Shown here: positions 51,786-61,435 of the stretch, piece by piece
Numbering within the stretch: position 1 is the stretch's first letter
Layout: every line of letters starts with the position of its first letter
Assembly (NCBI GenBank): GCA_017857175.1
Contig: JAFMDS010000006.1
Span: forward strand, 1-64,000
DNA from: Candidatus Nanopelagicales bacterium
GTDB taxonomy: Bacteria > Actinomycetota > Actinomycetes > S36-B12
Length of the DNA: 64,000 nt
Reading direction: 5' to 3'
Program-made: the position numbers and the translations under genes
Notes under the pieces: generated by a model
Told to the model about the DNA's origin: nothing
The model's input: only the letters and a program-made list of their open reading frames with translations
Database searches by the model: none

Positions 51786-53054
51786 TCAACTGGGTTCTGG
51801 TGTGCCTTCGGTTGAAAGCTCGGGCTCAAAACGCTGGTCAAAGGCCGTGGTGAGTATCGGGCTGGTCAGCTCGATCTGCCAATCACGGGCACCGCCCTGT
51901 CTCATTTGGTGCGCAAGGCCTTCTAAGGAGTCGATTGGCTCATTCCAGCATAGGCGACGCAGAAGGTCTGGCTGAAGGATATTTTCCATCGGAATCTGGA
52001 TGCGTTCGGAGAGTTCTGAGATGGCAGCTCGCGCGTACTCGAGTCGGGCAAATGCGTCGGGGTTCTTATCAGCCCAGGCCCGAGGCGGGGGTGGACCCTC
52101 ACCACGGGGAGGCTTACCCGGTAACTCAGATTCACCAAGGCTTCTAGCCCGTTCGATCGCAGAAAACCACTGATGTTCATATCTCTTGGCACCCCGCCCA
52201 TTGAACTCTTTGATGGATATCAGATCTTTAACTGACGAGGGGTTACTAGCAGCAGCCGCAACAATTGCCCTGTCAGGCAGGATGCGGCCCGGCGCTATGT
52301 CGCGACGGCGAGCAATGTCATCGCGGGTTATCCAAAGTTCGCGAGCGATGCCTCTGCCCAGTGGAGTTTTTAGTGCGTGTACCCCAGATGTGCGGCGCCA
52401 TCCTTCTCCAGTTTGCGCCCGAGGTTCCCAACTCAGCAGGGCGGTAAATTCTTGCTGAGCATATTCCCACTTGCCCGTGGAATGAAGGTCCGCTGCCAAA
52501 GAATCTCGCAATTCGACGAGTAGCTCAACATCTAATGCGGCATACCTGAGCATTTCATTCGTGAGTGGGCGCATTGACCAATTGGCGGCGCCATGCCCTT
52601 TTTCTAGGTGGGCTCCCAATTCGGCATCGATCAATGCGGCCAAACCAACTCGCTCGCGCCCCAGCAGGCGCCCCGCGAGTTCTGTGTCAAAAAGAGCGCT
52701 TGGATGCATTCCCACTTCGCGTAAACAGTCAAGATCCTGCGTGGCTGCATGCAAAATCCATTCGATGCCAGCGGTGGCCTCCTGCACCACGGAAAGGTCC
52801 TTGAATGATGTGGGGTCAATGAGTGCTGTTCCCGCACCCTCACGGCGCAACTGAATGAGGTAAGCACGCTGTGAATAGGTAAATCCTGACGCCCGCTCTG
52901 CATCTAGGGCCAGAGGTCCGTGGCCGTCAGCGAGTTTGTGGGTGTAGTCGCGCAAACGAAGTTCTGTTGTTATGACCTCGGGCAGTGGCTCGCGAAGGGC
53001 GAAGGGTTCTCTTGCTACGTCCTCGAGTTCTTCATCCACGACGGCGAGCCGCAT
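51786..53054 (-). CDS. rnd: Ribonuclease D-like 3'-5' exonuclease with HRDC domain
   Basis: GPLALDAERASGFTYSQRAYLIQLRR...LFDTELAGRLLGRERVGLAALIDAELG...RYAALDVELLVELRDSL. Confidence 0.9.
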   Translation of the reverse strand: MRLAVVDEELEDVAREPFALREPLPEVITTELRLRDYTHKLADGHGPLALDAERASGFTYSQRAYLIQLRREGAGTALIDPTSFKDLSVVQEATAGIEWILHAATQDLDCLREVGMHPSALFDTELAGRLLGRERVGLAALIDAELGAHLEKGHGAANWSMRPLTNEMLRYAALDVELLVELRDSLAADLHSTGKWEYAQQEFTALLSWEPRAQTGEGWRRTSGVHALKTPLGRGIARELWITRDDIARRRDIAPGRILPDRAIVAAAASNPSSVKDLISIKEFNGRGAKRYEHQWFSAIERARSLGESELPGKPPRGEGPPPPRAWADKNPDAFARLEYARAAISELSERIQIPMENILQPDLLRRLCWNEPIDSLEGLAHQMRQGGARDWQIELTSPILTTAFDQRFEPELSTEGTPEPS

Positions 53055-53619
53055 TAACGTGTACTACCCCAGCAGGAATGGGCGTTAACCCTCCAGCGAA
53101 CTCCATGCAGGATACCCACGCATTGAGATGCATTGCCAGATCGTCCAGCGGCTGGCCAGTGGCAGATTCTTCTGGGGTCCAGGAACTGCGAACTTCAACG
53201 AATCCATCCGACGGTCGGTCAGAAAGTGAGCCGAATGACTCCCCGAAATTTGTGGTGACGGTTCCGCCAAGTTCCGTAATACGTAGGTTCGTCGTGGACT
53301 CGGTAACCCAACTCCAAGCGACAGGGCGTACTAATTCGTCATTGAGCACATCAGGCTCGAGTGCCGCTCGAAAAAACACGACGACTCTAAATGTACCCGC
53401 CCATTCGTCGACGCCATCAGGATCATGGAGCAGCACGAATCTGCCAGAAAAGGAGTCGTCGTCTAAGTCAGTTGGTTCAGCCGTCATTGCGAGCGCAAAG
53501 GGTGCCAGGCGCGATGGCGCAGGTACCTCAGTAACGCTGATATCAGCACGCAGGGCAACCGCTCGAATTTTCTCCACAGCCGAGGTAAACGTTTCAGCTT
53601 GAGAAGTTACGGTACGCAC
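53032..53619 (-). CDS. DUF3000-like protein
   Basis: LAPFALAMTAEPTD...GRFVLLHDPDGVDEWAGTFRVVVFFRAALEPDVLNDELVRPVAWSWVTE. Confidence 0.85.
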   Translation of the reverse strand: MRTVTSQAETFTSAVEKIRAVALRADISVTEVPAPSRLAPFALAMTAEPTDLDDDSFSGRFVLLHDPDGVDEWAGTFRVVVFFRAALEPDVLNDELVRPVAWSWVTESTTNLRITELGGTVTTNFGESFGSLSDRPSDGFVEVRSSWTPEESATGQPLDDLAMHLNAWVSCMEFAGGLTPIPAGVVHVNAARRRG

Positions 53620-53692
53620 CGCTTTAGGTTAATCAAGTTGCATGATCAGATGCAGCTGCCGCGCCGAAACCCAGATATACTTCTAATGAATT

Positions 53693-54151
53693 CTAATTTG
53701 TCTCTGCAAAATTGACGCTGATTGAATTTATGCAAAAGCGCAAATCGGTGGGTGTATCGAATCCTTCGCCCTCAAAAACATGTCCAAGGTGGCCGCCGCA
53801 GTTGGCACACCGAACCTCAGTTCGAATCCGACCCCCGGATCGATCCTCCAAGTACAAAACACGATCCTGTGCGAGGGGTGTGTAGAAGCTCGGCCACCCG
53901 CATTGCGAATCGAATTTTGTGTCGCTGGTGAACAGTTCGCTTCCACATGCGCGGCACGAATACGTGCCCTTGGCCTTGTTGTCGGTAAATTCCCCCTGAA
54001 AGGCTGGTTCCGTGCCAGATTTACGTAGAACCTGGTACTCGGCGGGACTGAGCCGTTCATTCCATTCGGCTTCGCTCAAGACAACGGGAAATGGTGTTCC
54101 ATCTGGGCGCAATGGGCCATCGTTGGCGGGGTCTGAATGTGACATGCGCAC
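53693..54151 (-). CDS. msrB: Peptide-methionine (R)-S-oxide reductase
   Basis: CRACGSELFTSDTKFDSQCGWPSFYTPL...EVRCANCGGHLGHVFEGEGF...RFCINSISVNF. Confidence 0.97.
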   Translation of the reverse strand: MRMSHSDPANDGPLRPDGTPFPVVLSEAEWNERLSPAEYQVLRKSGTEPAFQGEFTDNKAKGTYSCRACGSELFTSDTKFDSQCGWPSFYTPLAQDRVLYLEDRSGGRIRTEVRCANCGGHLGHVFEGEGFDTPTDLRFCINSISVNFAETN

Positions 54152-54204
54152 AGCCTATGTCGCATTTATCGGTGTCGCATCATTAATCGTGCGAAGATGG
54201 GCTC

Positions 54205-54744
54205 GTGCTATTCGACCTCTTGGAAAATTCTGGTGCCTGGCTCTCTGATCAAGACTTGGATCAGGCCCGGGCAAATCTCCCAATCGTTTACGTTGATGCA
54301 ATTCCGGTTCGAGTCGATTCATCGGGAACTGTCACTGAAGTCGGGTTGCTTCTTCGGGCATTGCCAGATGGCACGATCAGTCGGGCGATAGTCTCCGGTC
54401 GAGTTCTGTATCGGGAACGAATCCGTGACGCCATCATGAGGCATATTGAGAAGGATCTTGGCCCGTTGGCCTTTCCCAAATTGCCTGCGTCACCACAACC
54501 GTTCACCGTAGTTGAGTACTTCCCCGATCCCACCGTGACGGGGTTCCACGACCCGCGCCAACATGCCATCTCACTGGCATATGTCGTGCCCGTGGAAGGC
54601 GAATGCGTCCCCTCCCAGGATTCACTGGACCTCATGTGGGTAAGTCCTGCGGATGCAACAAGCCCAGAATTTGAGGCAGAAATAGTTGGGGGACAGGGAC
54701 GATTGGTGCGCATGGCGCTCGCGCATTGTGGTTTGTTGTTGTGA
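54205..54744 (+). CDS. NUDIX-like (DUF4916-type) family protein
   Basis: VYVDAIPVRVDSSGTVTEVGLLLRALPDGTISRAIVSGRVLYRERIRDAIMRHIEKDLGPLAFP; GTG start. Confidence 0.75.
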   Translation: MLFDLLENSGAWLSDQDLDQARANLPIVYVDAIPVRVDSSGTVTEVGLLLRALPDGTISRAIVSGRVLYRERIRDAIMRHIEKDLGPLAFPKLPASPQPFTVVEYFPDPTVTGFHDPRQHAISLAYVVPVEGECVPSQDSLDLMWVSPADATSPEFEAEIVGGQGRLVRMALAHCGLLL

Positions 54745-54745
54745 A

Positions 54746-55543
54746 TTAACTCGGATAACCCGCAAAATTCGGTGGCTGTTTATTGGCTTTCCCGATCAAA
54801 GCTTGCTGTAAGTCTTCCCTTTTGAACGCGTGAGCCATCTCCGTGAAAGCATCGTCAGCAGCAGGATTGAACTCGGCCAACTGACCTCGCATGATTTGGG
54901 CTTTTATCACCGCAACCGAAGCGGGTGAGCAGTTAGTCACGAGGTCGCGCGCATACGCGTAGGCATCTGCAAGTGGATCGTTAGATGCGCAATGAACCAG
55001 TTTCATATCCGCGGCCTCGGCCCCTGAAATCGTTCGACCGCTAATGAGCAAATCAGTTGCTTGCCCTAGACCGATCAGGCGGGGTAATAGCCAGGCAACG
55101 CCGTACTCTGCAATGAGTCCCAGCCGAACAAATGTCGTGCTCAATTTTGCATCGACGTGGGCAAATCTAACGTCAGCGCTAATTGCGATGACAAATCCAA
55201 GTCCGGCCGCGGGACCGTTGATTGCAGTGATTACGGGTGTTCCAAGGTGGATGATTTTCCCAGGCACCGTTCGGTGGCTTTGCCCATCAAGAAACCCCTG
55301 AACGACTTCAGGGTCCGTGCCCAAGACGCTCAAGTCCGCGCCGGAGCAGAAGCCTCTGCCAGAGCCTGTAACCACGATTGCACGGACCTGTGGGTCCGCA
55401 TCCGCGCGGTCGAGCAAGTCTGAATATGCATGAATCATCTCGGGTCTCAGAGCATTGAGTTTCTCTGGACGATTGAAAGTAATGGTGGCAATGTGGTCCT
55501 GGACGCTGTATAGGACGAAATCATTCCTGGCGGATTCGGTCAT
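54746..55543 (-). CDS. Enoyl-CoA hydratase/isomerase family protein
   Basis: ATITFNRPEKLNALRPEMI...VVTGSGRGFCSGADLS...AAGLGFVIAISADVRFA. Confidence 0.92.
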   Translation of the reverse strand: MTESARNDFVLYSVQDHIATITFNRPEKLNALRPEMIHAYSDLLDRADADPQVRAIVVTGSGRGFCSGADLSVLGTDPEVVQGFLDGQSHRTVPGKIIHLGTPVITAINGPAAGLGFVIAISADVRFAHVDAKLSTTFVRLGLIAEYGVAWLLPRLIGLGQATDLLISGRTISGAEAADMKLVHCASNDPLADAYAYARDLVTNCSPASVAVIKAQIMRGQLAEFNPAADDAFTEMAHAFKREDLQQALIGKANKQPPNFAGYPS

Positions 55544-55643
55544 GGCTTATTCATACCAGCAAATGATCGGGTGAATGTCGTAGACTCCAATTGCAGGTTG
55601 AACGAGGTCTGTTGTAGTGAGCGATTCTTAGGGGAGTGCACCA

Positions 55644-55913
55644 ATGTCACAGAATTTTGCAAAATCGGGAGCGAAAAAGAAGGGCATGACAATCACCTGG
55701 CGGGGGATAGTCCTCATCGTCATAGTTGTGATCTTGATCGTGTTCGGCGTTCAGAATCTCAACTCAGCAACCATTAGTTTCCTTGGTTTTGATGTCAGTG
55801 TTCCCGTCTGGCTGCTTGTGCCAGGGACGTTCATTCTTGGAATGGTCTTTGGGGGCGTTGTCAAAGGCACGGCTCGAAAACTGCGCAAACCGCACCCTGA
55901 GGTGAAGGGCTAG
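55644..55913 (+). CDS. LapA-family membrane protein
   Basis: MTITWRGIVLIVIVVILIVFGVQNLNSATISFLGFDVSVPVWLLVPGTFILGMVFGGVV. Confidence 0.8.
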   Translation: MSQNFAKSGAKKKGMTITWRGIVLIVIVVILIVFGVQNLNSATISFLGFDVSVPVWLLVPGTFILGMVFGGVVKGTARKLRKPHPEVKG

Positions 55914-56362
55914 TCCTGATAAGGGTCAATTCCGAGCGCCGTTTTGTCTTCATCGGTCAATGGTCCAACAGGCTCATCAAATTGGTCAAAGTTTGGATCT
56001 GCACGTTGTTCGTTGGTCTCATCATCGAGATACTCATCTGATTCAACAATATGCATGGCGGCGCTTTCGGCCGGAATGTACGGCGAGGGGTTCAAGCCAC
56101 CCGCGTGCATTGGGTCATCACTTGAGTCTTCAGCATCCTCCATGGCCAAGGTTTCTTCCGTATCCTCCAACGGATACGACAACCCATCAAGTGATCCCTC
56201 ACCGCCATACTCCCCGGATGTTCCTCGAATGGCGTTCCGGGCAGCTTCTGCCTCCATGATCATGGTAAGTCGATCCGCTTGATCTGCGGAGTCACCGCTC
56301 GGATCGGTCATATCAACAGTTGATTGGGCGATTTGCGCAGGATCAATTTCCTCATGGCTCAT
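55910..56362 (-). CDS. DUF5709-like acidic protein
   Basis: YIPAESAAMHIVESDEYLDDETNEQRADPNFDQ. Confidence 0.65.
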   Translation of the reverse strand: MSHEEIDPAQIAQSTVDMTDPSGDSADQADRLTMIMEAEAARNAIRGTSGEYGGEGSLDGLSYPLEDTEETLAMEDAEDSSDDPMHAGGLNPSPYIPAESAAMHIVESDEYLDDETNEQRADPNFDQFDEPVGPLTDEDKTALGIDPYQD

Positions 56363-56429
56363 GACAAGAATCTACTCTGCATTTGCCTGTCATGTGACCT
56401 GGGAAAATATTCCATGCCAGACTAGTCAC

Positions 56430-57371
56430 ATGACCGCTTTTGCTGAGGATCTTGCAACACTCGACCTGCTCACCCAACTGGAACCCGTGGTTGAACAAGA
56501 ACTCAATCGACACATCACACAAGCGAAAGAATGGTTTCCCCACGATTACGTTCCATGGGACGAGGCAACAAACTTCGCTCACCTCGGTGGTGAAGACTGG
56601 ACTCCGGAACAACGCCGCTTTAGTGAGGCTGCTCGGACGAGTCTCATAATTAATCTGCTGACCGAGGACAACCTTCCCAGTTACCACCATGAGATCGCCA
56701 CCATATTTGGGCGCGATGGCGCATGGGGTGAATGGGTTGGGCGTTGGACCGCTGAAGAAGGACGGCATGGCACCGCCATCAGGGACTACTTAGTCGTCAC
56801 ACGCGCTGTCGACCCTGTTGCATTGGAGCGCGCTCGCATGGTGCATATGCAGGAAGGGTTCCAGGCAATACACCCGGGGATTTTGGCAGGCTTGTCCTAC
56901 GTCTCATTCCAAGAATTAGCCACTCGCGTCTCGCATCGCAACACGGGCGTGGCAACAGGAGACCCCATCGCTGAAGCATTGCTTCAGCGCATTGCTCTAG
57001 ATGAGAATTTGCACATGATTTTCTATCGAAACCTCCTGGCTGCGGCATTGGAGATTGCTCCGGACCCAACGATGGTTGCGATCTTGAAGAGTGTTCGAGA
57101 TTTCGCCATGCCTGGTCACGGGATCGACGGATTCCAGCGCAAGGCAGTCGAGATCGCAGTTGCTGGAATCTATGACCTAAAACAGCACCGTGACGAGGTC
57201 CTCATGCCCGTGTTGCGCAAGTGGAAGATCTTCGACCGTAATGATTTCGGTGCAGAGGGAAATGCGGCCAGAGAAGAACTGGCGGAAATTCTCGCTGATA
57301 TGGATGTCAACGTGAATCGGTTCGAAGAGCGACGCGAGGCCTTGAAAGCACGACTGAGTTCCAGAGACTGA
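56430..57371 (+). CDS. Acyl-ACP desaturase
   Basis: FFPHDYVPW-like WFPHDYVPWDEATNF...EARTSLIINLLTEDNLPSYHHEI...WTAEEGRHGTAIRDYL...DENLHMIFYRNLL diiron motifs. Confidence 0.92.
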   Translation: MTAFAEDLATLDLLTQLEPVVEQELNRHITQAKEWFPHDYVPWDEATNFAHLGGEDWTPEQRRFSEAARTSLIINLLTEDNLPSYHHEIATIFGRDGAWGEWVGRWTAEEGRHGTAIRDYLVVTRAVDPVALERARMVHMQEGFQAIHPGILAGLSYVSFQELATRVSHRNTGVATGDPIAEALLQRIALDENLHMIFYRNLLAAALEIAPDPTMVAILKSVRDFAMPGHGIDGFQRKAVEIAVAGIYDLKQHRDEVLMPVLRKWKIFDRNDFGAEGNAAREELAEILADMDVNVNRFEERREALKARLSSRD

Positions 57372-57416
57372 CGTTTTCCGTTTTCACGAGATGATAAGAG
57401 CCCGAATGCGGTGATT

Positions 57417-57434
57417 TACCGTGTTTACACGGTA
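57417..57434. repeat. Perfect hairpin/palindrome TACCGTG-TTTA-CACGGTA in intergenic region, nested in a larger imperfect inverted repeat
   Basis: Read directly; flanks TGCGGT...ACCGC. Confidence 0.8.
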
Positions 57435-57576
57435 CTGAAACCGCCGCAGAGTAATTCACGTTTTCAGGCAATGCCCTGCGACGCCCGGGTGAGTCAATGC
57501 CTAAGAGCACACTCGAACCTGGCTGCAGAGGAAGATTTTTCAACGGGAAGATGATGAAGCACAAGTGCAATGTTTG

Positions 57577-57661
57577 TGTCCGAGGGGGGACTTGAACCCC
57601 CATGCCCTTTTGGGGCACTAGCACCTCAAGCTAGCGCGTCTGCCTATTCCGCCACCCGGAC
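57577..57661 (-). tRNA. tRNA-Leu(GAG)
   Basis: GTCCGGGTGGCGGAATAGGCAGACGCGCTAGCTTGAGGTGCTAGTGCCCCAAAAGGGCATGGGGGTTCAAGTCCCCCCTCGGACA; cloverleaf with long variable arm, loop TTGAGGT; CCA not encoded. Confidence 0.95.
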
Positions 57662-57800
57662 TGGGTTACCGCTTGCGCGGCGAAGCGCAACTATACCCGC
57701 GGTCGTAATCGCTCCTTCACCCCCTCAGAATTGTGGGTCTGGATGTCCTGTTTGTGATCAGAGACCCAATTCGCGTTGCTCAAGATGGCATGATCAGTAC

Positions 57801-59150
57801 ATGAGCCCTGATCCACATGCGTATTCGTTGAGTTCATCGCAGCGACAAGCGCTGGAATCAGATGTCATCTCTCTGACCCAAGAGCTGATTCGCATTGACA
57901 CGAGCAATTGGGGTGATTCGCCTGAAACTGTCGGTGAGGCAGAGGCCGCTGAATACTGCGCTGCTCGCCTTGCCGAAGTTGGTTGGCACCCTGAGGTGAT
58001 CACGACTTCTTCGGACACTCGTCGGGGCTTGGTCTGTCGAATTCCGGGCACGGACCCGAATGCGAATGCCATCGTTGTTCACGGACATCTGGATGTGGTG
58101 CCGGCCATGGCACATGAATGGACCCATCCACCATTTGCTGCCGAGATCGCCGATGGCTTCATCTGGGGTCGCGGTGCGGTGGATATGAAAAATATGGATG
58201 CCATGATCTTGGCCATCGCGCGTCATTGGGGCAGGGAAGGCATTCGACCACGTCGGGACACCATCATTGTCTTTTTCCCAGACGAAGAAGCGGGTATGCA
58301 GCATGGTTCCCAGTGGTTTGTGCGCAATCGGCCCGATATTTTTGAAGGGGCAACTGAGGCAATCGGCGAGGTTGGCGGTTTTTCGATCTCCGTTCGCGAT
58401 GATCTACGGCTGTACCCGATCCAGACGGCAGAGAAGGGAATTCGCTGGCTTCGATTGCGCGCAGCCGCCCGAGCCGGGCACGGATCGATGATTCATACTG
58501 ACAATGCGGTAACTGAGTTAGCTCGTGCCGTGACAAGGGTCGGCGAACACAAGTGGCCGATTCGAAGGACGAAAACTGTAGATCAGTTCCTTGCTTCTTT
58601 GAGTGATGCCTATGGAGTAGAAATTGACCCGGCTGACAGCGAGGGACTCGTTTCAAAACTTGGAACTCTTGGGCTCCTAGTTGGCGCCACCATGCAGAAC
58701 ACTGCCAACCCTTCCATGTTGCAGGCTGGCTACAAGGTGAACGTAATTCCAAGCGAAGCTGTTGCCTACGTCGATGGGCGTGTATTGCCAGGATATGAAC
58801 ATGAATTCGATGCGACCATTCGCGAGTTGGTTGGTCAGTCCATTGAGATGGAGTACATGAGTCATGACATTGCAATCGAGGCTCCGTTTGACACATTAAC
58901 GGTGGATCTCATGGCGAGTGTTCTTCGGGCTGAAGACCCACAAGCGCTAACGGTTCCCTACATGATTTCTGGCGGTACTGACGCGAAAGCTTTGTCGAGC
59001 CTAGAAATTGACTGCTACGGATTTTCTCCACTTCAGATGCCAGCGGACCTAGATTATTGGCGCCTGTTCCATGGCGTGGACGAGCGAGTACCCGTGGATG
59101 GCCTGAAATTTGGTGTTCGGACTCTTGATCGATTCATGCAGTCCGTATAG
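57801..59150 (+). CDS. M20-family metallopeptidase
   Basis: AIVVHGHLDVVPAMAHEWTHPPFAAEIADGFIWGRGAVDMKNMDAMIL...FFPDEEAGMQHGSQWFV; ATG 57801 (ORF-track N-extension crosses the tRNA). Confidence 0.93.
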   Translation: MSPDPHAYSLSSSQRQALESDVISLTQELIRIDTSNWGDSPETVGEAEAAEYCAARLAEVGWHPEVITTSSDTRRGLVCRIPGTDPNANAIVVHGHLDVVPAMAHEWTHPPFAAEIADGFIWGRGAVDMKNMDAMILAIARHWGREGIRPRRDTIIVFFPDEEAGMQHGSQWFVRNRPDIFEGATEAIGEVGGFSISVRDDLRLYPIQTAEKGIRWLRLRAAARAGHGSMIHTDNAVTELARAVTRVGEHKWPIRRTKTVDQFLASLSDAYGVEIDPADSEGLVSKLGTLGLLVGATMQNTANPSMLQAGYKVNVIPSEAVAYVDGRVLPGYEHEFDATIRELVGQSIEMEYMSHDIAIEAPFDTLTVDLMASVLRAEDPQALTVPYMISGGTDAKALSSLEIDCYGFSPLQMPADLDYWRLFHGVDERVPVDGLKFGVRTLDRFMQSV

Positions 59151-59338
59151 GACGCATGACCTTTCTTTTGAGTCTTATCTTTTTGCGCCCATCCCTGAAG
59201 ATTCGAGTCTGATCCAATTCCCAGCGTCCACGTTCAGCTTTAAAAGTGAGAAGTTCTCGTGTCTCTTCACGCCCTGTTTCCCGAGAGAATGAAATCTCTC
59301 GAAATTCCCAGACTGTTTCCCGACTCGAACCCATGCTG

Positions 59339-60322
59339 CTAGCGCCTCTGCGCCCATCCCGCTTCTGGGTAGCCCATCGCGGGCTCTGAAATATCGTCGA
59401 GTGCCGCATGGATTTCTGAGGGCAGTTGCAGTTCTAAACTTCCCAAGGCCAAAACCAACTGTGCAGCAGTTCTGGCACCGAGTATTGGTGCCACAACCCC
59501 GGGCCGATCACGCAACCAGGCGAGTGCGACCTCCGCCGGACTGGCACCGAGGCCTTCCGCAGCCGTCGCGACTGCATCGACAATCCTTCTTGCCCGCTCA
59601 TCGTTGTAGGCGTTCACAAATGAACTGGTGTCCGGATTGGCACCCCTCGAGTCAATTGGTATTGAGTGCCGATATTTACCGGTCAAGACACCTCGACCCA
59701 ATGGGGACCAGGGAAGGATACCTATGCCTAGGGCTTCAGCTGATGGAATGATCTCCCGTTCAATCCCGCGCTCTAACAGGGAGTACTCCATTTGTGTTGT
59801 CACAATTGGAGCCAGTGGCCCCTTAACCTGTTGCAGCGTGCAAGCACGCGTTGTTTGCCAACCCGAGTAGTTGGAAATTCCGACATAACGAACTTTGCCA
59901 CTCGATACTGCTTGATCGATGGCACTTAGGGTTTCATCGATTGGGGTGTTCGGATCCCAGGCGTGCATTTGCCATAGATCTATGGTTTCAACGTCCAGGC
60001 GTTTGAGGCTTCTTTCCAGCGCCGCCAGTAGATGTTTGCGACTTGCATCAAACCTGCGCTCAGTATTGGGAAGCGAGACCGCTTTGGTCGCTAGCACGAT
60101 TTGATCACGACATTCAAATTCCTGAATCAAAGTGCCAAGCAACTCTTCGCTGACACCATCGACGTAGACATCGGCCGTATCAATCAAGTTTCCACCAGCG
60201 TCAAGAAATGCAGCCAGTTGATCCCGAGCGTCATATTCATCCGTAGTGCGACCCCACGTCATGGTCCCAAGAGCTAACGCGCCGACCCGAATACCTGAGT
60301 TTCCCAGTGGTCTCATTTGCAT
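59339..60322 (-). CDS. Aldo/keto reductase
   Basis: GNSGIRVGALALGTMTWG...DQLAAFLDAGGNLIDTADVYVDG...TIDLWQMHAWDPNTPIDETLSAIDQAVSSGKVRYVGISNYSGWQ. Confidence 0.93.
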   Translation of the reverse strand: MQMRPLGNSGIRVGALALGTMTWGRTTDEYDARDQLAAFLDAGGNLIDTADVYVDGVSEELLGTLIQEFECRDQIVLATKAVSLPNTERRFDASRKHLLAALERSLKRLDVETIDLWQMHAWDPNTPIDETLSAIDQAVSSGKVRYVGISNYSGWQTTRACTLQQVKGPLAPIVTTQMEYSLLERGIEREIIPSAEALGIGILPWSPLGRGVLTGKYRHSIPIDSRGANPDTSSFVNAYNDERARRIVDAVATAAEGLGASPAEVALAWLRDRPGVVAPILGARTAAQLVLALGSLELQLPSEIHAALDDISEPAMGYPEAGWAQRR

Positions 60323-60331
60323 GGCTCAACC

Positions 60332-60365
60332 GTATCCCGCATGGGCCTCGCATATGCGGATACGA
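60332..60365. promoter_or_regulatory. Imperfect 34-bp inverted repeat in the divergent AKR/LLM promoter region
   Basis: CGTATCCcGCAT ... ATGCGGATACG. Confidence 0.5.
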
Positions 60366-60382
60366 CGCCGTAGGCTGCTCCC

Positions 60383-61432
60383 ATGAAACTAGCCGTGAAT
60401 TTGGGTTACTGGGGTGCGGGTAACGATGCTGATAATTTGGAAGTTGCCCGGGAGGCCGACCGTTTGGGTTATTCCTGCGTATGGGCTGCAGAGGCGTATG
60501 GTTCTGATGCAGCCACGGTGCTTACGTGGATAGCCGCGCAGACCGATCAGATAGATGTTGGCAGCGCGATTTTCCAAATCCCTGGTCGCACACCTGCGAA
60601 CACGGCGATGACTTCTGCCACCCTCGACACACTCTCTGGTGGACGATTCCGGTTGGGCTTGGGGGTCTCGGGTCCGCAGGTCTCTGAAGGTTGGCATGGC
60701 GTGAAGTTCACCAAACCACTTCAGCGGACTAGGGAATATGTAGACATTGTCCGTTTGGCACTGTCTCGGCAGAGGGTCAGCTATGACGGAGAGTTTTTCA
60801 CCTTGCCGTTGCCTGATGGCCCGGGCAAAGCCCTAACGCTCACGGTCCACCCTGTTCGGGAAACCATTCCAATTTATTTGGCGTCCATTGGTCCCAAAAA
60901 TCTTGAACTGACTGGCGAGATCGCGGATGGGTGGCTGGCTATCTTCTTTTCACCGGAAAATGCTCCCGAACTCATGAAGCCGCTCATTGCGGGACGTGAG
61001 AAAGCTGGCAAAACCATGGTGGGTTTTGATGTGGTTCCAACCGTTCCGGTTGTCCCTGGAGCAAGCGTGGAGGAATGCGCAAACTACGTGCGCCCTTACA
61101 CAGCGCTCTATGTCGGTGGAATGGGATCACGAGACAAAAACTTTTACAACCAGTTGGCCGTGCGCATGGGCTATGAAGAAGCAGCCATTGAAATCCAAGA
61201 GAAGTACATGGCGAAGGACTACGCGGGAGCCGCAGCCGCCGTGCCACTTGAATTTATCGATGCCACCTCACTCCTCGGCCCACCGGCGCGCATTGCAAAG
61301 CGCTTACCTGCCTATGCTGAAGCAGGGGTCACAACCCTGAGCGTTGCTTCTTTCGCCGGCACCCTTGAAGAGCGTGTTGGAACCCTTCACATTATGAAGA
61401 AGGCACTCGCTGACTCTGGGGTGGGCGACTAG
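60383..61432 (+). CDS. LLM-class F420-dependent oxidoreductase
   Basis: AREADRLGYSCVWAAEAYGSDAATVLTWIAAQTDQIDVGSAIFQIPGRTPANTAMTSATLDTLSGGRFRLGLGVSGPQVSEGWHG. Confidence 0.93.
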   Translation: MKLAVNLGYWGAGNDADNLEVAREADRLGYSCVWAAEAYGSDAATVLTWIAAQTDQIDVGSAIFQIPGRTPANTAMTSATLDTLSGGRFRLGLGVSGPQVSEGWHGVKFTKPLQRTREYVDIVRLALSRQRVSYDGEFFTLPLPDGPGKALTLTVHPVRETIPIYLASIGPKNLELTGEIADGWLAIFFSPENAPELMKPLIAGREKAGKTMVGFDVVPTVPVVPGASVEECANYVRPYTALYVGGMGSRDKNFYNQLAVRMGYEEAAIEIQEKYMAKDYAGAAAAVPLEFIDATSLLGPPARIAKRLPAYAEAGVTTLSVASFAGTLEERVGTLHIMKKALADSGVGD

Positions 61433-61435
61433 TAC

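Noticed and set aside
53815-53845. tRNA T-arm-like sequence CAGTTCGAATCCGACCCCCGG
   Set aside because: Lies within msrB coding sequence on the opposite strand and has no acceptor or anticodon arms.
57570-57800. N-terminal extension of the M20 peptidase ORF crossing the tRNA-Leu gene
   Set aside because: Translation there is tRNA antisense; a normal ATG is at 57801.
58264-58896. 210-aa minus-strand ORF inside the M20 peptidase gene
   Set aside because: Antisense shadow; the plus strand carries intact peptidase motifs.
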